A stretch of 36,666 nucleotides of DNA, taken from positions 1 through 36,666 of the forward strand of contig URND01000013.1 in NCBI GenBank assembly GCA_900549105.1, in the 5' to 3' direction. Source of the DNA: an uncultured Eubacteriales bacterium (GTDB lineage: Bacteria; Bacillota; Clostridia; Lachnospirales; Lachnospiraceae). Positions 15,527 through 23,002 of this stretch are shown here, in pieces. A model generated the notes under the pieces. The model worked only from the letters and a program-made list of their open reading frames with translations. It was not told where the DNA came from and made no database searches. A program made the translations under genes and the position numbers. The first letter of the stretch is position 1; each line of letters begins with the position of its first letter.

Positions 15527-16261
15527 TCAGTTCACCCCTCCCTTTTTTGGCGTCATCCGACAAAGATGTCCGCGGATAATCTCAAATCCATTGGTAAATG
15601 CAAGAAGCAGCGCCACCAGATATTTCCGATGCCGCTCTAAGGTTTTTTTGTCCACGCCGCTTCCTTCGGACAGCGGGCTTACAGGAAGCTTCCGAGTAGA
15701 AACAAGCTGCTCCAGATAAAGCGGATTCTCTCTGGCGTAGGCCAGCACCCGGCGGCATGCTGCCATCGTGCGTTCCTGCTTTGGACAATTATCCGCAATA
15801 TCCGTCAGTTTCAGATCAAATTCAGAAAGCTGGCAGACAAAATCTTCAATTTCTTCCCGTGCAGCCTTGCGCATTTGACAATGCGCTATCTCGTCATGCC
15901 CGGTGTCCAACTGCTCCATCACGGTACGGCTTTCCCCATCGCCGCCCACTGTCTGATCCAGAGAGAAGTTTTTCGCATGTCGCTGCTCTCTGCGCTGATA
16001 ATCAATAAGGCGATTCCGGACAGCGACTGCCGCCAGTTTCAAAAAAGCGCCCTTTTCCCGGCTGTATGCCATTGCCGCCTCATAAAAAGCAAACATGGCA
16101 ATTCCCAATTCGTCATCCTGGCCCTCCACGGGAAACCGTTTCAGGAACTTCGCTGTTTCTGATTTAATAAATGGAAGATACTCCCGCACAAGTTCATCGG
16201 CAGCCTTCGCATCCTCCTTCGCCGCATATACCCGGCTTACAATGTCATAATCTGGTTTCAT
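15527..16261 (-). CDS. sigI: RNA polymerase sigma factor SigI
   Basis: 244 residues. The sigma region 2 core is at about 23-92, with DELGIAMFAFYEAAMAY followed by GAFLKLAAVAVRNRLIDYQRR. The C-terminal SigI domain lies at about 195-235 (GVDKKTLERHRKYLVALLLAFTNG in part). The ATG at 16261 is chosen because AGGAG lies 7 bases upstream and family similarity begins there; a longer frame would start inside the promoter. SigI factors answer heat or cell-surface polysaccharide signals and are held by RsgI. A SigI-like promoter directly upstream suggests self-activation. Confidence 0.88.
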   Translation of the reverse strand: MKPDYDIVSRVYAAKEDAKAADELVREYLPFIKSETAKFLKRFPVEGQDDELGIAMFAFYEAAMAYSREKGAFLKLAAVAVRNRLIDYQRREQRHAKNFSLDQTVGGDGESRTVMEQLDTGHDEIAHCQMRKAAREEIEDFVCQLSEFDLKLTDIADNCPKQERTMAACRRVLAYARENPLYLEQLVSTRKLPVSPLSEGSGVDKKTLERHRKYLVALLLAFTNGFEIIRGHLCRMTPKKGGVN

Positions 16262-16287
16262 AAACAGGCTCCTATCTATGTATAGAA

Positions 16288-16331
16288 TACGAAAAAAATC
16301 TGGTTTTTTCGGGGTGAGAAAAAACTTTTTT
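16288..16331 (-). promoter_or_regulatory. SigI-like autoregulatory promoter of sigI-rsgI
   Basis: On the minus strand: AAAAAAGTTTTTT (16331-16319), ACCCC (16315-16311), 19 bases, CGTA (16291-16288), then TTCTATA. It lies 27 bases before the sigI ATG. The architecture is identical to the element at 14506-14549. Confidence 0.75.
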
Positions 16332-16483
16332 CGATTAACCATAAAATTCCATTGTAATTATGGCGCGCCAAGGTAAAATTTTCTGTATGCAGTTTATAAA
16401 ATTTATGTAAAATTTATATTGAAAATAAAAAAAGAAGTGTAAAAAGACAAGGAGAGAGCCCCTTAGCAGAAAGGCATAATTTC

Positions 16484-16507
16484 AATGTTCCGGTCATCCG
16501 GAACATT
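16484..16507 (-). terminator. Hairpin over the phosphatase stop codon
   Basis: 10-bp perfect stem AATGTTCCGG / CCGGAACATT with the TGA stop codon in its 4-base loop region. No T tract follows on the minus strand (GAAATTATG), so termination or 3'-end protection is only a guess. Confidence 0.4.
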
Positions 16508-17216
16508 CATTCTCCCCCTCCACATACCAAGTTTTTCCATTATCCAAACAATAAACCCCCAGCCGCCCGCCAAAAACGCAGCCGCAGTCCACCGCTATAT
16601 GGTTGTTTTTTTCAAATATTCGTCCCCGCTGCGCTCCTTCCAGCCATAAAGTCGGTCTATGCCCCGTCACCAGACAGCAATCATCAAAATAGACTTTATT
16701 ATAATCCGGAGATTTAAAAATCACCTCGGACAAATCATAATCATCTAAAGGTTTCCCCGGTACAAAAGGCTCAAATCCGCCATGAACCAGCACATAATTT
16801 CTTCCGCCTGCCTGTACTTCTTCATATAATGTAAATTCCTCTAGGTATTCCATAATATCCTGCTGTTCATCCGGGGAAAGTTTTCGAAATTTTTCCATGG
16901 TCGTCTGGCCCCCGTTTAAAGACCAGTTCATATAACTTGTTATATCATCGGCAGATAAATAGTTTTCTGTATTTGCTTCGGTTATCTCTACAGAAAATTT
17001 TCTAAGCACCATCAGCGCCATATATTCATGATTTCCGATAATCGGAAAGACATTCGGGCGGAGCATCATGTCCTGAAGTACCTTTATCGGCTCCGGCCCC
17101 CGGTCCACGACATCCCCTAGGACATATAATGTATCCTCTTCGCTAAAATGAATCATTTCCAATACTTTGCGGTATTCTTTATAACAGCCGTGAATATCGC
17201 TCATCACATAATACAT
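16494..17216 (-). CDS. PPP-type metallophosphatase (Ser/Thr protein phosphatase-like)
   Basis: 240 residues with the calcineurin-like metal-binding set: DIHG (7-10), GDVVDRG (34-40), GNHE (61-64), VHGG (about 147-150), TGHRP and a closing VDCGCVFGGRLG. This is the bacterial PrpA/lambda-phosphatase pattern (VDCG near the end). Such enzymes dephosphorylate proteins or small phosphoesters such as diadenosine tetraphosphate. The ATG at 17216 follows AGGAGGGAGCGGAGATT; the upstream codons overlap the preceding gene and carry no motif. It is the second gene after a small unknown protein, behind a promoter with two dyads. Substrate is unknown. Confidence 0.8.
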   Translation of the reverse strand: MYYVMSDIHGCYKEYRKVLEMIHFSEEDTLYVLGDVVDRGPEPIKVLQDMMLRPNVFPIIGNHEYMALMVLRKFSVEITEANTENYLSADDITSYMNWSLNGGQTTMEKFRKLSPDEQQDIMEYLEEFTLYEEVQAGGRNYVLVHGGFEPFVPGKPLDDYDLSEVIFKSPDYNKVYFDDCCLVTGHRPTLWLEGAQRGRIFEKNNHIAVDCGCVFGGRLGVYCLDNGKTWYVEGENECSG

Positions 17217-17253
17217 AATCTCCGCTCCCTCCTGCTTTCTGATACTCCGGTGT

Positions 17254-17616
17254 CTATTCAAGACACCGAAGTTCGCACCATCCTTCCGGATTTATTGTTG
17301 CCAGCACTTCTTCAAATCCCGTAAAAAAGTACACGCAATAGTCTTCTTTATTCCGGAAGAAACGCACTGCACATTTTAACTCGCTGATGCGTTTTCTGAA
17401 TTCCGGCTGAATTCCGCCCGCGAGCCGAAGAACCTGTTCTTCTTCTCTGAACTGCTTCTGACCCGGCAGTTCCTGATAGTGCAGGTATAAATGCTCCGCC
17501 TCGCAAGGATTCTTGCACTGGCTGCTCTTGAAATAGCTTCCGAGCATCATATAAACAACATAAGCCTTTGCCAACTGGATGCTGTAACGTTTTCCGTTAT
17601 TTGTCATATTTTTCAT
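17254..17616 (-). CDS. Small protein of unknown function
   Basis: 120 residues from the ATG at 17616, chosen because AGGAGG lies 8 bases upstream. Not recognised. It is mixed alpha/beta in appearance, with five cysteines spread along it (SSQCKNPCEAEH, LKCAV, DYCVYFF, EGWCELRCLE) and no signal peptide or membrane segment. It lies 37 bases upstream of the phosphatase start, with which it probably forms an operon. Its leader is about 195 bases long and contains two identical dyads and a nested hairpin, so expression looks regulated. Confidence 0.65.
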   Translation of the reverse strand: MKNMTNNGKRYSIQLAKAYVVYMMLGSYFKSSQCKNPCEAEHLYLHYQELPGQKQFREEEQVLRLAGGIQPEFRKRISELKCAVRFFRNKEDYCVYFFTGFEEVLATINPEGWCELRCLE

Positions 17617-17677
17617 AGTACCTACCTCCTGAATGTGTGTATCGGTTGAATATGTGTAACAATTCCAAACGCACAAA

Positions 17678-17731
17678 AGCGTTGTAAAAGGGCAGAAAGA
17701 TAGTGTCATCTTTCATTCCATCTACAACGCT
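17678..17731 (-). promoter_or_regulatory. Nested stem-loop in the leader of the small unknown gene
   Basis: Outer stem AGCGTTGTA / TACAACGCT (9 bp) encloses an inner stem GAAAGAT / ATCTTTC (7 bp, 6-base loop). On the minus strand it is followed by TTTTGTGCG and ends about 60 bases before the ATG. It could be an attenuator or a structured leader. The plus strand has a better T tract after it (GTTTTTT) but no gene to terminate. Confidence 0.45.
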
Positions 17732-17744
17732 GTTTTTTAATTTT

Positions 17745-17803
17745 ATTCTGATACGTAAATATCAGAATATTTCTAATTCTATTCTGATAGATTAACATCA
17801 GAA
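17745..17803. promoter_or_regulatory. Two identical dyads, TTCTGAT-N8-ATCAGAA
   Basis: Dyad 1 lies at 17746-17767 (extendable to a 9-bp arm at 17745-17768) and dyad 2 at 17782-17803. Their centres are 36 bp apart. Both have 7-bp arms and an 8-bp spacer and lie just downstream of the predicted transcription start. They are most simply read as operator sites for a dimeric repressor. Confidence 0.6.
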
Positions 17804-17817
17804 GATAAGCATCACTT

Positions 17818-17846
17818 ATATTACACCGAATTTCTTATTTTGTCAA
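17818..17846 (-). promoter_or_regulatory. Strong promoter of the small unknown protein-phosphatase operon
   Basis: Perfect TTGACA (-35), 17 bases, TAATAT (-10). The predicted start near 17811 is followed within 8 bases by the first dyad. Confidence 0.65.
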
Positions 17847-17904
17847 GCTAAAGTTTTATCATCCCCCTTTCTATTAAAATATAATACTTGAATGTTTAAA
17901 AAAA

Positions 17905-18612
17905 TCAATTTCCTTCATCAATTTTCTTTATAACTACTGCCGTTCCATTAGCTGAGACACCCAGAATGTTATTTGAAAATGTTAAATAATCAAAGTCCAC
18001 ACCAATAATTGCATTTGCACCTTTCATCATTGCATTTTTTGTCAACACGTTAAGTGCTTCTTCTTTGACACTTCTCATCTTTTCACTAAATGTATTTGAA
18101 TATGTACCAAATAAATCGGAAAGGTTGGCTGTAAATTCACTAATAAAGCCTGTGCCAAGAACAACTTCACCGCTTACAATACCAAGATAATTTTCTATAA
18201 CGTATCCTTGAAAATCATAACCAGTCGTAATCTTGAAATTTTTACTTAACTGTTTATATGCAACGTCAATTTCCTTTTTTCTTTTTTCATTTTCCTCTTT
18301 TTCTTTTTTTTCCTCTCTATATTCAAGTATTTTTTCTTCCCAACCATTTAATCTAAGCTTGTCTTCTAATTCTTCTATTATGTAATCCTTTAATTCCTGA
18401 TTACATAAATTATTTTCAAATAAATAGTTTATTCTATCCAAAGTATTTTCATAATCTCTAACATTACTAATTGTATTAATCTGTCGCATAAGTGGTTCAA
18501 AGGTATCTGAACATTTATTGCAAAATTCGCCTTCTACACCGTGTATGTTCATTTTTGCACTATATACCAATGGATTTATTTTTTTACCACAATTCCAACA
18601 TATTTTTGCCAT
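17905..18612 (-). CDS. Zinc-ribbon protein with YbjQ (DUF74, PF01906) domain
   Basis: 235 residues. The N-terminal zinc ribbon has CWNCGKKI (5-12) and CNKC (about 31-34). The middle is a Lys/Glu-rich coiled coil (about 90-120). The C-terminal 105 residues match the YbjQ heavy-metal-binding family (ITTGYDFQGY, GIVSGEV, MKGANAIIGVDFDY, NGTAVVI). YbjQ proteins form rings; their function is poorly known. GGGAGAAACAGAA precedes the ATG at 18612. The gene is visibly richer in A/T and AT-ending codons than its neighbours, which suggests recent transfer. The 175-base gap behind it, toward 18788, shows no clear terminator. Confidence 0.75.
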   Translation of the reverse strand: MAKICWNCGKKINPLVYSAKMNIHGVEGEFCNKCSDTFEPLMRQINTISNVRDYENTLDRINYLFENNLCNQELKDYIIEELEDKLRLNGWEEKILEYREEKKEKEENEKRKKEIDVAYKQLSKNFKITTGYDFQGYVIENYLGIVSGEVVLGTGFISEFTANLSDLFGTYSNTFSEKMRSVKEEALNVLTKNAMMKGANAIIGVDFDYLTFSNNILGVSANGTAVVIKKIDEGN

Positions 18613-18787
18613 TTCTGTTTCTCCCTTAGATTAAACTTTCATATGTATTAAAAGCATTTACTGAAAGGATCAAACCTATTTGATTTAGCCCAATCTCATG
18701 ACCTCTGATAAGCTTTATTTGGATTCATCCTACCACAATTATTTTTCATGTAATATTTAGAGCCTGTCTCAGAAATCTATTATTCAA

Positions 18788-19903
18788 TCAATACAATGTT
18801 TTATAAATCTCTAATACGGTTTCCCGGTTGAGTTCCGTATAATTATTGGCCATCAGTCGTCCCTGCTTTTCTATAACGATATCCGTGAATTCTTCCAGTT
18901 CGCTTTCTTTCACGCCGTAGGCCCGCAGCGGCTGCTTCTGCAGAAGCTTGTTTAACAGTGTTTCCAAAGCTTCATACACCTGAGATTCCGGGCATCCGAG
19001 ACATTCAGCCAGCAACCGGTTCAAATCCTGAATGGCTCCCACCGGCTGAAGTTTCTGATACATTTTATAAACTTCGGTAAACAGGGCATAGTTTGCCTCG
19101 CCGTGAGGCACATGGTATCTGCCGCCCAACGGAAAGCTCATGGCATGAACCGCGGCACAACCCGCATTGCTGAAAGCAATTCCGGCATAATTGCTTGCCA
19201 TAAGAAAGCCTTTCATGTGATTCAGCCGCTCATCTTCGCCCTTCGCCCCAATCTGCTTAAAACCATTTAAAATCATGCGGATAGCTTCTGTTGAATACAT
19301 CCGTGAAAACGGACTGGCCTTCGGTGATGTAAAGGATTCCACCGCATGAATCAGCGCATCAATAGAACTTGTCGCAAAAAATCGGAATGGCAGTCCCTCC
19401 AGAAGTTCCGGAATAAGAACGGCTTCATTTGCTAAAAGCGCATCATCCGCCAGACCGAGTTTTGTATTTCTGGATTCCAGAATCAAAACGCCGATATTGG
19501 TCACTTCACTGCCTGTACCGCAGGTTGTCGGCACAAGAATCAATTCCTTATCCCGAACCGGAGGGAACTTTTTATCATAAAGCTCCAACACAGGCGTCAT
19601 TTTTTTCAGGACAAACAGCTTGGCCACATCCAAAATGGCGCCGCCCCCGACAGCGATCACGCGATGATATTTATAATCTCCCACCGCTTCGTGCATTTTT
19701 TCAACCATCACATCACTCGGCTCACCCTGAATATACCGGCGGTAATCCACGACTTTTGCCTCTCCGGTCAGCCCCTCAAAATAACGTTTATAAGTCCCGC
19801 CGCTGACAAAAATCAAATCCCCCTGTGACGGGTTTAACTGTCCGCAAAATTCTTTTACCGTGTCGCACTGTTTAATCGTCGGCACGATACGAAATTCTTT
19901 CAT
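18788..19903 (-). CDS. 4hbD: 4-hydroxybutyrate dehydrogenase (iron-containing alcohol dehydrogenase)
   Basis: 371 residues, same length and layout as the Clostridium kluyveri enzyme, which interconverts succinate semialdehyde and 4-hydroxybutyrate with NAD(H). The NAD loop is VGGGAILDVAK (86-96), with VPTTCGTGSEVTN (124-136). Metal ligands fit D182, H186, H253 and H267 (IDALIH and PLGGRYHVPHGEAN). GGGAGG lies 8 bases before the ATG. It follows the HAD gene by 29 bases with no terminator, so it may be the last gene of the riboflavin transcript. The pathway to butyrate from succinate or 4-aminobutyrate is inferred from the family. Confidence 0.85.
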   Translation of the reverse strand: MKEFRIVPTIKQCDTVKEFCGQLNPSQGDLIFVSGGTYKRYFEGLTGEAKVVDYRRYIQGEPSDVMVEKMHEAVGDYKYHRVIAVGGGAILDVAKLFVLKKMTPVLELYDKKFPPVRDKELILVPTTCGTGSEVTNIGVLILESRNTKLGLADDALLANEAVLIPELLEGLPFRFFATSSIDALIHAVESFTSPKASPFSRMYSTEAIRMILNGFKQIGAKGEDERLNHMKGFLMASNYAGIAFSNAGCAAVHAMSFPLGGRYHVPHGEANYALFTEVYKMYQKLQPVGAIQDLNRLLAECLGCPESQVYEALETLLNKLLQKQPLRAYGVKESELEEFTDIVIEKQGRLMANNYTELNRETVLEIYKTLY

Positions 19904-19932
19904 TCAAATCGCCTCCCGGTTTAATGTATCAC

Positions 19933-20583
19933 TTAAAGTATCTTTTGTAAATCCCTGATATCCTCCAGCAATACATCGGCCATCCCGATTTCCTCCCTCG
20001 ACCCAAAGCCATAAACACAGCCGGCCGTATAAACTTTATGATACCTGGCGACCTCCATGTCATGAAAACGGTCTCCAACCATAAGGTATTCGGAAGGATA
20101 TTTTTCTTTAATTACGTTAAAAATTTCATATTTGGGTTTCTGCTCATAATCGCCGCTGCAATACATATCGTCAAAATAATTCCCCAGTCCAAAACAATCC
20201 GCATGCAAATCCATATAGGAATGTCTGCAATTACTCAGATAGACCAGATAATAGCCTTTATCTTTAAGATACTGCAATGTTTCCAAAGCCCCGTCATAAA
20301 GAACAGCCTCTTTGTTCTGAACTTTTTCTGTCATAAAACGGCCGATTTCCCCGGCATAAAACATTTTTTTCTGTTGAGAAAATTCCGGCTGGAAAGAATC
20401 CCACATATCCTGTACACTGTAGCCCAGCCATTTTGTAATCTCATCATCTCTGAATTCCCGCTCAGGGGCATCCCCGGCAGCTACCATTTCCCGATAGACC
20501 TGACGGAACACATCCGTATAAATTTTCGTACTATTGTGGAGAGTTCCGTCATAGTCAAAAATAATTGTCTGAATATTTTCCAT
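19933..20583 (-). CDS. HAD-family phosphatase, candidate riboflavin-pathway phosphatase
   Basis: 216-residue HAD hydrolase with a C1 helical cap, phosphoglycolate-phosphatase style. Motif I is DYDGT (nucleophile D10, D12), motif II LSN (S117), motif III the Lys in QKPKYE (149-151), motif IV GDRFHDME (D171, D175). The gene starts 12 bases after ribH with GAGGG before the ATG, so it sits in the riboflavin operon. The pathway needs a phosphatase for 5-amino-6-(5-phosphoribitylamino)uracil, which no rib gene supplies, and HAD enzymes do this in other bacteria. That assignment is inference from context. Confidence 0.8.
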   Translation of the reverse strand: MENIQTIIFDYDGTLHNSTKIYTDVFRQVYREMVAAGDAPEREFRDDEITKWLGYSVQDMWDSFQPEFSQQKKMFYAGEIGRFMTEKVQNKEAVLYDGALETLQYLKDKGYYLVYLSNCRHSYMDLHADCFGLGNYFDDMYCSGDYEQKPKYEIFNVIKEKYPSEYLMVGDRFHDMEVARYHKVYTAGCVYGFGSREEIGMADVLLEDIRDLQKIL

Positions 20584-20595
20584 CGTTACCCTCGA

Positions 20596-21057
20596 TTACA
20601 TCTGGCGAAAAAGATTTGCCATTTCAATAGCGCTGAGTGCACAGTCATATCCTTTGTTTCCAGCCTTTGTACCTGCACGTTCAATGGCCTGCTCAATATT
20701 ATCTGTGGTGAGAACGCCAAACATGACAGGTAAGCCATACTGAAGAGATACGGAAGCAACGCCCTTGGAAACTTCAGCACATACATAGTCATAATGGGAT
20801 GTGGAGCCTTTTATGACAGCGCCAAGGCAGATAATCGCATCATACTTTTTGCTCTGGGCCATTTTCTGAGCAGCGACAGGGATTTCAAATGCTCCCGGCA
20901 CCCATGCAACTTCAATGTCGTCTTCATTCATGCCATGACGTACAAGGCCGTCAATAGCGCCGCTGAGTAATTTGGAACCGATAAATTCATTAAAACGAGC
21001 TACGATAATGCCTACTTTTAATCCTTCTGCTACTAATCTTCCTTCAAATGTTTTCAT
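20596..21057 (-). CDS. ribH: 6,7-dimethyl-8-ribityllumazine synthase
   Basis: 153 residues, usual length. It joins 5-amino-6-ribitylaminouracil with dihydroxybutanone phosphate. Motifs are VARFNEFI (19-26), VPGAFEIPVA (53-62), CLGAVIKGSTSHYDY (77-91, with the catalytic His) and FGVLTTDNIEQA. Fifth step in the operon ribD-ribE-ribBA-ribH; the gap after ribBA is 35 bases with a TCCTCC-complement (GGAGGA) ribosome site. Confidence 0.95.
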   Translation of the reverse strand: MKTFEGRLVAEGLKVGIIVARFNEFIGSKLLSGAIDGLVRHGMNEDDIEVAWVPGAFEIPVAAQKMAQSKKYDAIICLGAVIKGSTSHYDYVCAEVSKGVASVSLQYGLPVMFGVLTTDNIEQAIERAGTKAGNKGYDCALSAIEMANLFRQM

Positions 21058-21092
21058 TTTTATATCCTCCGTTTTATCTTATTTTTTTACTT

Positions 21093-22304
21093 TTATTTGT
21101 ATGTGAGCCAGTGGCCCATTTTTTCCTGTTTTGTTTTCAGATAGAAAGCATCGTCCTCGCCAAGTTCCATCTGAATCGGAACACGCTCCACAATCGAAAG
21201 TCCATAGCCCTCAAGGCCATATACTTTTTCCGGATTGTTTGTCATAAGGCGCATTTCTTTGATGCCCAAATCCACAAGAATCTGCGTACCAATCGTATAA
21301 TCACGCATATCTGCCGGGAATCCCAGTTTGATATTGGCTTCAATAGTGTCATAGCCCTGATCCTGGAGCTCGTAAGCCCGGATTTTATTAATCAAACCAA
21401 TACCGCGGCCTTCCTGGCGCATATAGAGAAGCACGCCGCGGCCCTCGGCTGCAATCCGTTTCATGGCTGCATCATACTGCTGTCCGCAGTCACAGCGCCG
21501 GGAACCCAGCGCATCGCCGGTAAGGCACTCGGAATGTACGCGGCAGAGAACCGGTTTACCGTCCCATATATCGCCTTTAACCAAAGCAACGTGATGTTCG
21601 CCATTTAACTTGTTGATATATCCGTAAATATCAAAATATCCGTAGCGTGTCGGCATCTTTGCCTTTGCCACACATTCAACAAAGCTCTCATGAGTTTTCC
21701 GATAATGAACTAAATCCTTCACTGTGCCAATTTTCAGTCCGTGTTCTTCAGCAAATTTCACCAAATCCGGTGTCCGGGCCATCATGCCGTCCTCTTTCAT
21801 AATTTCACAGCAAAGGCCAACCGATTTCAATCCGGCAATTTTCATTAAATCAACGGTTGCTTCCGTATGACCGCGCCGCTCAATCACGCCGCCGTCTCTG
21901 GCCAACAGCGGGAACATGTGCCCCGGCCGTCTGAAATCTTCCGGTTTCGCATCATCCGCCACAGTTTTCATCGCTGTAATAGAACGCTCATAGGCGGAAA
22001 TGCCTGTTGTTGTATCCACATGGTCAATGGACACTGTAAAGGCAGTTTCATGATTATCTGTATTATGAACACACATCTGATGGAGTCCCAATTTATCCAC
22101 ATATTCCCTGGACATCGGCATGCAGATCAGCCCTCTGGCATAAGCCGCCATAAAGTTTACATTTTCCAGTGTGGCAAATTCTGCAGCACAAATGACATCG
22201 CCTTCATTTTCTCTGTCCTCATCATCAATAAGAACAATATTTTTTCCGGCTTTCAAATCATCGATGATTTCCTCAATGGTATTGAATTTAAATGTTTCGC
22301 TCAT
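21093..22304 (-). CDS. ribBA: Bifunctional dihydroxybutanone-phosphate synthase / GTP cyclohydrolase II
   Basis: 403 residues. The N-terminal domain (about 1-200) has DDEDRENEGDVICAAE and RRGHTEATVDL, the RibB signatures making dihydroxybutanone phosphate from ribulose 5-phosphate. The C-terminal domain (about 205-400) has HSECLTGDALGSRRCDC (zinc Cys) and RQEGRGIGL, the RibA signatures opening GTP. The fusion gives both precursors of riboflavin. AAGAAGGA lies before the ATG, 36 bases after ribE. Confidence 0.96.
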   Translation of the reverse strand: MSETFKFNTIEEIIDDLKAGKNIVLIDDEDRENEGDVICAAEFATLENVNFMAAYARGLICMPMSREYVDKLGLHQMCVHNTDNHETAFTVSIDHVDTTTGISAYERSITAMKTVADDAKPEDFRRPGHMFPLLARDGGVIERRGHTEATVDLMKIAGLKSVGLCCEIMKEDGMMARTPDLVKFAEEHGLKIGTVKDLVHYRKTHESFVECVAKAKMPTRYGYFDIYGYINKLNGEHHVALVKGDIWDGKPVLCRVHSECLTGDALGSRRCDCGQQYDAAMKRIAAEGRGVLLYMRQEGRGIGLINKIRAYELQDQGYDTIEANIKLGFPADMRDYTIGTQILVDLGIKEMRLMTNNPEKVYGLEGYGLSIVERVPIQMELGEDDAFYLKTKQEKMGHWLTYK

Positions 22305-22340
22305 CTTCTAAGTCCTTCTTTCTTTGTTTAGTAAAATCGA

Positions 22341-22997
22341 TTAGATAAAACCGTATTTTCTTAAATAGTCTTCATCAATCGTTTCTTTCGCAGGCTCCTT
22401 CGCTTCCTCCGGCCCTTTCAGAAGTTTTTCCACATACTTGCCAATCAAATCGTTTTCCAGATTTACCCGGTCGCCGGCTTTCTTTTTCAGCAGTGTGGTT
22501 TCTTCCCCTGTATGAGGAATAATGGAAACCTTGAAAATTTTATTATCCACATAAGCCACTGTCAGGCTGATGCCATCGATGGTTATGGAACCTTTCTCAA
22601 TAATATATTTTAAAATGTCCGGCGCCGCTTCAACGGTCACCCAAACCGCATTGTCTTCCCGTTCCAGCGATAGGACCCTTCCCGTGCCGTCCACATGGCC
22701 GCTGACAATATGTCCGCCGAGACGGTCGCAAAGCCGAAGCGCCCGCTCCAGATTCACTTTATCTCCCGGTCTTAAATCGCCGAGGTTTGTCCTCCGGAGA
22801 GATTCAGCCATGACGTCCGCATCAAAGGTGCCTGAGCCGAGCTTTGTCACCGTGAGACATACGCCATTGGTGCAAATGCTGTCGCCAAGCTTCGTCCCCT
22901 CAAGGACTTTACCGGCTGCAATCGTCAGAACAGAGGACTTTGCCCCATGTTTTACGCCTTTCAGCACACCCATTTCTTCAATGATCCCTGTAAACAC
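22341..22997 (-). CDS. ribE: Riboflavin synthase alpha subunit
   Basis: 218 residues with two lumazine-binding repeats (about 1-95 and 96-190), e.g. MFTGIIEEMG, NGVCLTV, SGHVDGTG and GISLTV. It dismutates two lumazines to riboflavin. A GTG start at 22997 is preferred: the product then begins MFTGI like the rest of the family and AGGTGA lies 5 bases upstream. Another GTG at 23006 would overlap the ribD stop and place its ribosome site too close. A short Glu/Lys-rich C-terminal extension follows the second repeat. Confidence 0.92.
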   Translation of the reverse strand: MFTGIIEEMGVLKGVKHGAKSSVLTIAAGKVLEGTKLGDSICTNGVCLTVTKLGSGTFDADVMAESLRRTNLGDLRPGDKVNLERALRLCDRLGGHIVSGHVDGTGRVLSLEREDNAVWVTVEAAPDILKYIIEKGSITIDGISLTVAYVDNKIFKVSIIPHTGEETTLLKKKAGDRVNLENDLIGKYVEKLLKGPEEAKEPAKETIDEDYLRKYGFI

Positions 22998-23002
22998 CCT
23001 GC

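Noticed and set aside
17723..17740. Plus-strand terminator (TACAACGCTGTTTTTT)
   Set aside because: No plus-strand gene ends there; the stem belongs to the leader of a minus-strand operon.
18749..18787. GAGCCTGTCTCAGAAAT resembling the end of some insertion sequences
   Set aside because: No matching inverted copy or transposase sequence is present nearby.
20038..20733. 231-codon plus-strand frame opposite the HAD gene
   Set aside because: It has no ribosome site or family match and crosses two well supported minus-strand genes.
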